Shown here piece by piece: positions 58,036 through 64,000 of a DNA stretch of 64,000 nucleotides (positions are counted from its first letter, which is position 1; every line of letters begins with the position of its first letter). The DNA comes from Ananas comosus (taxonomy: Eukaryota > Streptophyta > Magnoliopsida > Poales > Bromeliaceae). The DNA is taken from the NCBI RefSeq assembly GCF_001540865.1, contig NC_033627.1:3160071-3224070 (forward strand), read 5' to 3'. The translations under genes were made by a program, and so were the position numbers. The notes beneath the pieces were generated by a model. The model saw only the letters and a program-made list of their open reading frames with translations. It was not told the DNA's origin and made no database searches.

Positions 58036-60445
58036 NAATCTTTTGTTACGGTTTTATACATTTTAAGTTATCATTATAGATAAAAATATATAAAAGTTAT
58101 CTCAACTATCATATTTTTAAATTCTATTATTTAATCTTTAAAAATTTTACTTTTATTATCTAATTTTTAGTTAAAATTTAAATATGTCGTTTATCTTTAT
58201 ACATCTAGTTAATATATTTTATGTAAAAATTAATTTATTAAATATATTTTTTATAGGCTTATATTTTGTATCATAAGAGCCATCAAATCACCTAAATCGA
58301 GCAAATTAAAATATTAGGTACTAAAATTAAATGTTTGAAAGATTACATAGTCGAATTAAAATAGTATATAGTTCGAATAAGTTTTATACATTTCTATTAT
58401 TATGAAATAAACTTTAAATTTTCTCATGTGGTTTAATATATTTAACTGTACTATTCTTATTAACTGTACTATTCTTTAATTAGAAAAGGTATACATAATT
58501 ATTTTGCGAGAATCTATTATTAAAAAAGTTAAAATACCGATATTAAAAGTAATGTTTTCAAAAGTATTTTTTTTTTTTACTTCAGTAATTTGCGAGCAAC
58601 CCTCAATTAGAAATAATATTATGCAGTTCTTTTAAGACATCATTTCTAAATAGAAGTTATCATGTTGCCTCTAATTATATTTTTCATTATTTGATATGTG
58701 TGCTTACTAAGAAAAATAAGAAAAATAAACCTTTTTGCCAAAAAAAATTCACTAGTTTTGAATTTTTTTGTAAAAATAGATCATTTAATTGATTTTTATA
58801 GATTCAGACCACAATTTTAAAAAACGAATCAAAATATTCTTGGGCCTTAAACATCCCATTGCTCTCTCCTCCGCCCACTCCTTGTGGGAATGTCTTCAAT
58901 ACCGGCAACAGCTTTGAATGCTCATTTCATCTCTACTTCCACACTAACTCTTATGTCGAGTCTGCATATTGCGAACACTTCACAAGCGAAAGGAACACGA
59001 CGAACTTAATCCGCTTATCGTCGTCCTCTTCAGCGCTTCGCTAGAGATAGAGAGACAAAGATGGGAGAGGACAAGGGTGGCCATCGTTTATTCAAGAATG
59101 CCTCTGAAGCATGTTCATGGCAAGTGTGGCCAACGGCGACGACGTGGTGGTGGTAGTGAAAAAAAAAAAAAATATCTAGTTAACGACGAGATGTTACATT
59201 ATTTATTAAAAAGTTAAAATATTTGAATATATATTGTACTATTTAGTTAAAAAAATATACTATTTTATAATTTAATATACATATCGAATGGTGCAACTTT
59301 CTAGCTACAACATATATTAATTTGAATAATATAATTTTTTTAAATAGTACAATTTGAATCGTCCATCAAAATTTCTCTCTTGCTACCTTCACCACTTCGT
59401 CGTCACAGTCATGCTCACAACGTACCCTCCTACAGGAGCATTCTCGACCACCGATTATGGTCCTCCTCTGTCTTCATCTCCAGCGGTACTCTGAGCAGTG
59501 CCACCCTTGTCTTTACCATAATGAATTTCGCCGGAAAACGCCAAGTAGAGAGAGAACATAAACATTTTGATTTTTTTAAAAAAAATTCGGACTGAATCTA
59601 TATACAAGCACACTGTTGCAAAATAGCAACTAAATAAATTTTTTTTTTAAAAAAAAAAGGCCGATCTAATCTATGGCCTTTTTACATAAAAAATTCACTT
59701 ATTTTGGACTTTTACAAAATCGGGTCATCTTTTTTATTTTTTCAGATTCGGTCCGCTTTTTGAGCAAACTGACGAAAATACCCTTATACATTTTTCTCTT
59801 TCCTCTTTCTCTCTCCTCCTTTTTNGAAGCCTCAGGCGACCGCCACGTGTCGGTTCCCGCACCCGTACCCACGATTGGGCTGTGGCCTTCGGAGCCCGCC
59901 ACGTGTCGGTTCGTACACTGCACTAGCCGCAACGGCTACCTAGAGATGCCCTTCGGGGTAAGCGTCTTTGGGCCCCACCACTCCCCTCTGTCATTTTGAC
60001 CAAAATAATAAAATAAAATAAAATAATTACATGGGAAGCTACATCTGAGCCGTTCGTTTCGATCGCACGAACCTACGGCTAAGATCGCCTCAAGAACGCC
60101 GCTACCCTTTCCTGTCCTCTGATCTACTACGGCAAAAGATAAACTGAGACCCCTCACCTTTAGCCTATCTTGATTTTGGCCCCTTAACTTCTTTTTTTTT
60201 TTTTTTTTTGATTACTATTCTCATCACCTTCATCTTTCGTTTAAATAAATTTTATATTGAAATCAATGCATTTAATAAATTCAGCAGCAAATTTAGTCAA
60301 GTAAATAACTATTAAATTTAATAACTTTATTTATGAGTAGCTATTCTAGGTTCATTAATATTTAAAATAAAAATTAATTTGAAAAAGGCCTCGTACGTAA
60401 CTCTATTTATTTTATCTTTTAATTCTTTAATTTGAGTCATTCTCA
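57911..60445. other. Intergenic repeat-rich DNA, no gene recognised
   Basis: Poly-T tracts at about 58,007-58,035 (with an undetermined base at 58036) and 60,190-60,208. Two diverged direct copies of an AAAAATTCACTTATTTTG-type stretch lie near 58,740-58,850 and 59,655-59,790; an undetermined base lies at 59825. A GC-rich patch at 59,826-60,000 carries two exact GCCACGTGTCGGTTC words (G-box core). No coding gene is supported. Confidence 0.45.
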
Positions 60446-60455
60446 AAATTTTATT

Positions 60456-63400
60456 TTATTAAGAAATAGCACGCTACCTGCTTCATTTGTTAAGTCAATG
60501 AATTTGGCTACACAGGGTGAGACAGCCAAGGACTCGAAAGGGCGAAGAAGCGACCAAAAAAAGGTTTAAGCAAAAACAAGAAAAAAGGCAAATCCAGATC
60601 CAGATCAATACACCTCCGTCACCTGGCTTTATAGTGGTTGGCCCACTCTTTTGCCAACATTCCGATACGATAGGAAGATAAAGAAACGTCAGTGAGTAGA
60701 TCTCTAAAAATGGCGTTATTCCTATCTCGCCAGATTGTCCACCAAGTGGCCGCCACTAGTGTCTGAGCCTTCCGACTGTCGCTCTTTGGACGTCTCTCTA
60801 GCAGTCGCTCCCAGACGGTGTTAATATCTTCGTTTGGGGGGGTATACGAGACACTGTCCAAGGTGCACGAAAAGAAGAAACTTGCTAACCACGCATCCTC
60901 CAAGCAAATGGTCTACTGTCTCGGGCTCAGCCCCACACAATAAGCAAATGTTATATCCTGATCACCCTCTTTTGAGAAGATTATCCATGGTAGGCAGTCT
61001 TTTTCTGAGAGCTGAGAATCGAGTACACAGATTTGGTTGTGAATTTATCCCCTGGGTCTCACCTCCAGCGAAAAACGTCTGGTCGGTTTTCCAATCGGAG
61101 GTTAGTGAGGGTATTCTTCAGGTCCCTTATGCTCTGCTCACATAAGTAAGAGTTCCGTCTCGCTCCTCTTAAGATCTTTTCCCATCTCCATCCCAAGGTA
61201 GAGAAATAATCATAGACGTGAACCTCCTTAAGGTCGACAGTTGCAAATATATCAGGATAGGATGACTTCAAGGGCAAGTCCCCGCACTATCTATCTAACC
61301 AAAAATTGATGTGACGTCCGTCCTCTAAGCCATAACATACTCCGCTCTTGAAAATTTCCTTCAAATTGAGCACACTTTTCCACCAATGTGAGGCAGGTCG
61401 GAACGATTGACCCTCGGATAATGGTCGCCTGCGGATGGAAAATAGGCTCCTGATCAGCTTGATCCACGGCAGATCTTGTTCAGTGAGGAAACGCCACCAC
61501 CATTTAGTTAGGAGTGTATCATTCATGGAAGTCAAATCCTTAACACCTAAACCCCCTTACTCATACAGATATTTTTCCAAGCTACCATATATCCCCCCTT
61601 GAAAAGCTCGCCTACCTTTTTCAGAAGAAGTCCCTTCGTAGCGTCTCCATACGTTTTAGCACCCATCTTGGAGCTTTGAAAATAGAGAAGAAATGCATCG
61701 ACAGATTGGAGAGAACCGAATTGATCAACGTTAGTCTCCTCCCTCGAGAGAGGAGTTTGGCCTGCCATCCGTCGATTCTTCTTTGGAAATTATTTAGAAC
61801 GCCAGCCCAATCATCTTTTCTAGGTGCCCTGAAAGTTAGAGGTTGGCCTAGGTACTTAGTAGGCAACTGTCCAACTTTGCACTGCAGGATATCGGTGAGT
61901 CTCTTGGCTCGTCCATCCTTATTCCCCATATAGAACACCTCCGACTTTGCTTTGTTAATCTTGATTCCAAAGGCCCACTCAAAAAGGATCCACAAGAATT
62001 TAAGATTACGCATATATCTTTTTCTTGCTTCACAAAAGAAGAAGGTATCATCAGCATACTGTATTAACGATACGGAGCTATCTGAAGTGGGTCCAATTCC
62101 CTTGAGAAGGTTAGACTCCGCAGCTCTGTTAGTCATCCTTGCGAGGCACTCGACTACAAGGAGAAAAAGGTAAGGAGATAGAGGACCTCCTTGTCGCACA
62201 CCTCTTTTAGTTTTGATCCAATTTGTAGGTACTTTGTTAACATGGATTGCAATTTTAGCATTACAAACACACTCGCTGACCCATCCGCACCATTTATCAT
62301 TAAAACCCATCCACCCTAGAACCTTTCTCAAAAAAGACCAGTCGACTTTGTCATAAGCTTTTTCGAAATCTACTTTTATTTCGACCCCTTCGACCACCTC
62401 TTTATATTCCCAAGCCAGTAGTTCGTTGGTAGTTACAAACGCGTCGGCCAGGAGTCTTCCTTTTAAAAACGCCGACTGTAAGGTAGAGATAAGGGCTGGC
62501 AAAATCCCTTGTAGCCTATTAGCTAGGACCTTGGAAATAATTTTTTGGATCCCATTCAGTAAACTGATAGGTCTAAAGTCGTTGGCCCTTACCGCACCTT
62601 CTTTTTTCAGGATGAGACAGACGTATGTATAGTCTCCGGCACGAGGAGAGAGTCGACCCTCGTAGAGCTCTTGGAAGATTAGAAAAATGTCGTTCTTGAT
62701 GACATCCCAAAAAGTTTGGTAGAAGCTCAAAGAAAAGCCATCAGGTCCCGGAGCTTTATCCCTCCCAAGTTGGAACACCGCTGGTTTGATTTCTTCGAGG
62801 TCAAAAGGGATTGTTAGAAGATTAGGGTTGGTGACCCGTCTTGTTTGGAAGAGTCCACTCCAATCCCCAACAGAGTGTGCTACATTTGATTCCGGGGCAT
62901 AGAGATCCAAAAAATAACCCCGAAAGTAGCGTCTCTTATCCTCTTCCTTAGAAAAACTTATACCCTCGTCTACAATCGTCCCGATCGCATTCGAGCGTCT
63001 CCTATTATTGGCTATCGCATGGAAGAACTTAGTGTTGTCGTCTCCTTCGCGTAACCATTGTTGTTTGGCGCGGGTTTTCCACATCCCTTCTTCGTCAAAA
63101 TGTACGCTAGCCAGTCGGGCTTTAAGAGTCTCCCTTTTCTCTTGTATCTCAGACGACAGCGGACAATTCTCTTCTAAATGGTTAATTCTCTGTATCTCAT
63201 GCATAATGTCAGCCTTAGTTTTTAATATGCTATAGAAATTTGAAGCGCGCCATTTCTTAATTTGCTTCCGATAAAATCTGAGTTTATCATTGAAAAAGAG
63301 GAGTGCAAAGCCAGTACGTTGTGTTACCCCCCACCACAAAGGCATGTTATGAATGAAGTCTTCATTATAAAGCTAGACATCTTCTAGCCTGAACAGTTTA

Positions 63401-63573
63401 CACTTGATCCTAGAGCCAGTTGAAAGCAAGATGGGACAGTGGTCAGAAGTAACTCTAGGAAGTGCCTCCACTTTCGATAGGGGAAATTGTAGGTTGCATT
63501 CGGTGGAGATGAGAAAGCGGTCGAGCTTCGCTAGCGTAGGGCAGCTATGCATGTTCGACCAAGTAAACGCCTG
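60456..63573 (-). mobile_element. Non-LTR retrotransposon (L1-type LINE), 5'-truncated
   Basis: Reading the minus strand from 63573: the end of an APE endonuclease (LDRFLISTECNLQF ... VTSDHCPILLSTG), one in-frame stop near 63,377, then 574 uninterrupted codons (63345-61621) of reverse transcriptase. These include KAPGPDGFSLSFYQ, RPISLLNGIQKIISKVLANRL, RQGGPLSPYLF and the catalytic QYADDTFFFCEA. Frameshifts and stops then break the C-terminal part (SMNDTLLTKWWWRFL; WWTIWRDRNNAIFRDLL). A short 3' UTR ends in TAGCGTGCTATTTCTTAATA. Flanking AAATTTTATT copies (60446-60455 and 63574-63583) are a likely target duplication. ORF1 and most of the endonuclease are missing, so it is dead. Confidence 0.88.
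61621..63345 (-). pseudogene. LINE reverse transcriptase (ORF2 core, broken at both ends)
   Basis: The open segment contains the complete reverse-transcriptase palm with the YADD active site at about residue 427. Family function: target-primed reverse transcription of the element's own RNA in the nucleus. It is separated from its endonuclease by an in-frame stop upstream and from its C-terminal zinc-knuckle region by a frameshift at about 61,620. It is listed as a pseudogene for that reason. Codon use is AT/GC-balanced and unlike the GC-rich host exons. Confidence 0.85.
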
Positions 63574-63749
63574 AAATTTTATTAAACGTAGTCATTTTAT
63601 TACTACTATAAACTTTACAAGATTTTTTAACAAATAAAGTTATGGGGTTACTTCGTAATTTTCTATAGTTAGGGGGTCTGCATACAATTTTACCTCATTT
63701 TTCATGGGCCCCTTCTCGATCCCAAATTAATATTTTAGTCCCTTATGCG

Positions 63750-63838
63750 TCCACTTTTTCAAAGTATATATATATATTACTTAAGCAAGCATCTACTGTT
63801 CTTCCTCTTTCACACCTTCCAATACACGCGCACACACA

Positions 63839-63875
<37 letters not shown>

Positions 63876-64000
63876 AAAAAAAAGAAAAAAAAAAACACCA
63901 TGGAAATCCCTCCTCCTCCACCGCAATTCTAGGGTTTTGTTTTTATTGCTTTTTTAATCTCTCCCCCAAATCCGAGGTCGCTTCCCCTCCTACTCCTTGC
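63750..64000 (+). promoter_or_regulatory. Probable promoter and leader of a gene beyond the window
   Basis: A TATA-like GTATATATATATATTAC at about 63,763-63,779 is followed by a pyrimidine-rich leader, a CA microsatellite (63,830-63,870) and an A-rich tract. Then come CACCATGGAAATCCC (a 10-codon frame ending in TAG), a telobox-like CTAGGGTTTTG and C-rich DNA to the end. This is the usual look of a plant 5' leader. The coding region would start outside the window, so gene identity is unknown. Confidence 0.45.
63826..63870. repeat. CA microsatellite
   Basis: An interrupted CA run of about 45 bp followed by an AAAAG/AAAA tract. Confidence 0.9.

Overview
The window is nuclear DNA from a flowering plant, most likely a monocot. 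All multi-exon genes carry GT-AG introns. Gene 5' ends are very GC-rich with poly-Ala or Asp-Ala runs (RING gene, PRA1 gene, glycosyltransferase), while intergenic DNA is very AT-rich and packed with transposon remnants. The methyltransferase, RING and glycosyltransferase proteins look close to monocot (rice-type) relatives. I cannot name the species; a non-grass monocot is a guess.

Layout. 1-10.85 kb is repeat-rich intergenic DNA: microsatellites, a 116-bp tandem array, several fold-back (MITE-like) elements, an intact 277-bp miniature LTR element, SINE copies and a decayed enoyl-CoA isomerase fragment. 11.4-19.8 kb (+) holds a seven-exon RING/RAWUL E3 ligase of the DRIP type. 21.0-36.4 kb (+) holds a complete MET1-type CG-maintenance DNA methyltransferase (12 coding exons plus an inferred noncoding first exon; 1,538 residues). 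38.1-38.7 kb (-) is a PRA1-family membrane protein. 41.2-47.0 kb (-) is a 12-exon ankyrin-TPR protein of 432 residues. 47.2-52.6 kb is a nested transposon region: AT-rich fold-back element, second miniature LTR element, solo LTR inside an old SINE, LINE remnant, PIF/Harbinger MITE. 52.9-54.3 kb (-) is a single-exon UGT708-like glycosyltransferase. 54.4-63.6 kb is repeats, ending in a 5'-truncated LINE with a long uninterrupted reverse transcriptase. The last ~250 bp look like the promoter and leader of a gene beyond the window.

The genes do not form a pathway or operon; they are independent plant genes. The strongest non-gene signals are small, well-delimited mobile elements with target-site duplications: a miniature LTR family with three or four copies, a tRNA-type SINE whose 3' end resembles that of the LINE in the same window, and hAT-type MITEs inside introns of the methyltransferase and ankyrin genes. 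Exon boundaries were deduced by joining reading frames across consensus splice sites. In all three multi-exon genes the summed coding length is an exact multiple of three and each join preserves the family's protein sequence.
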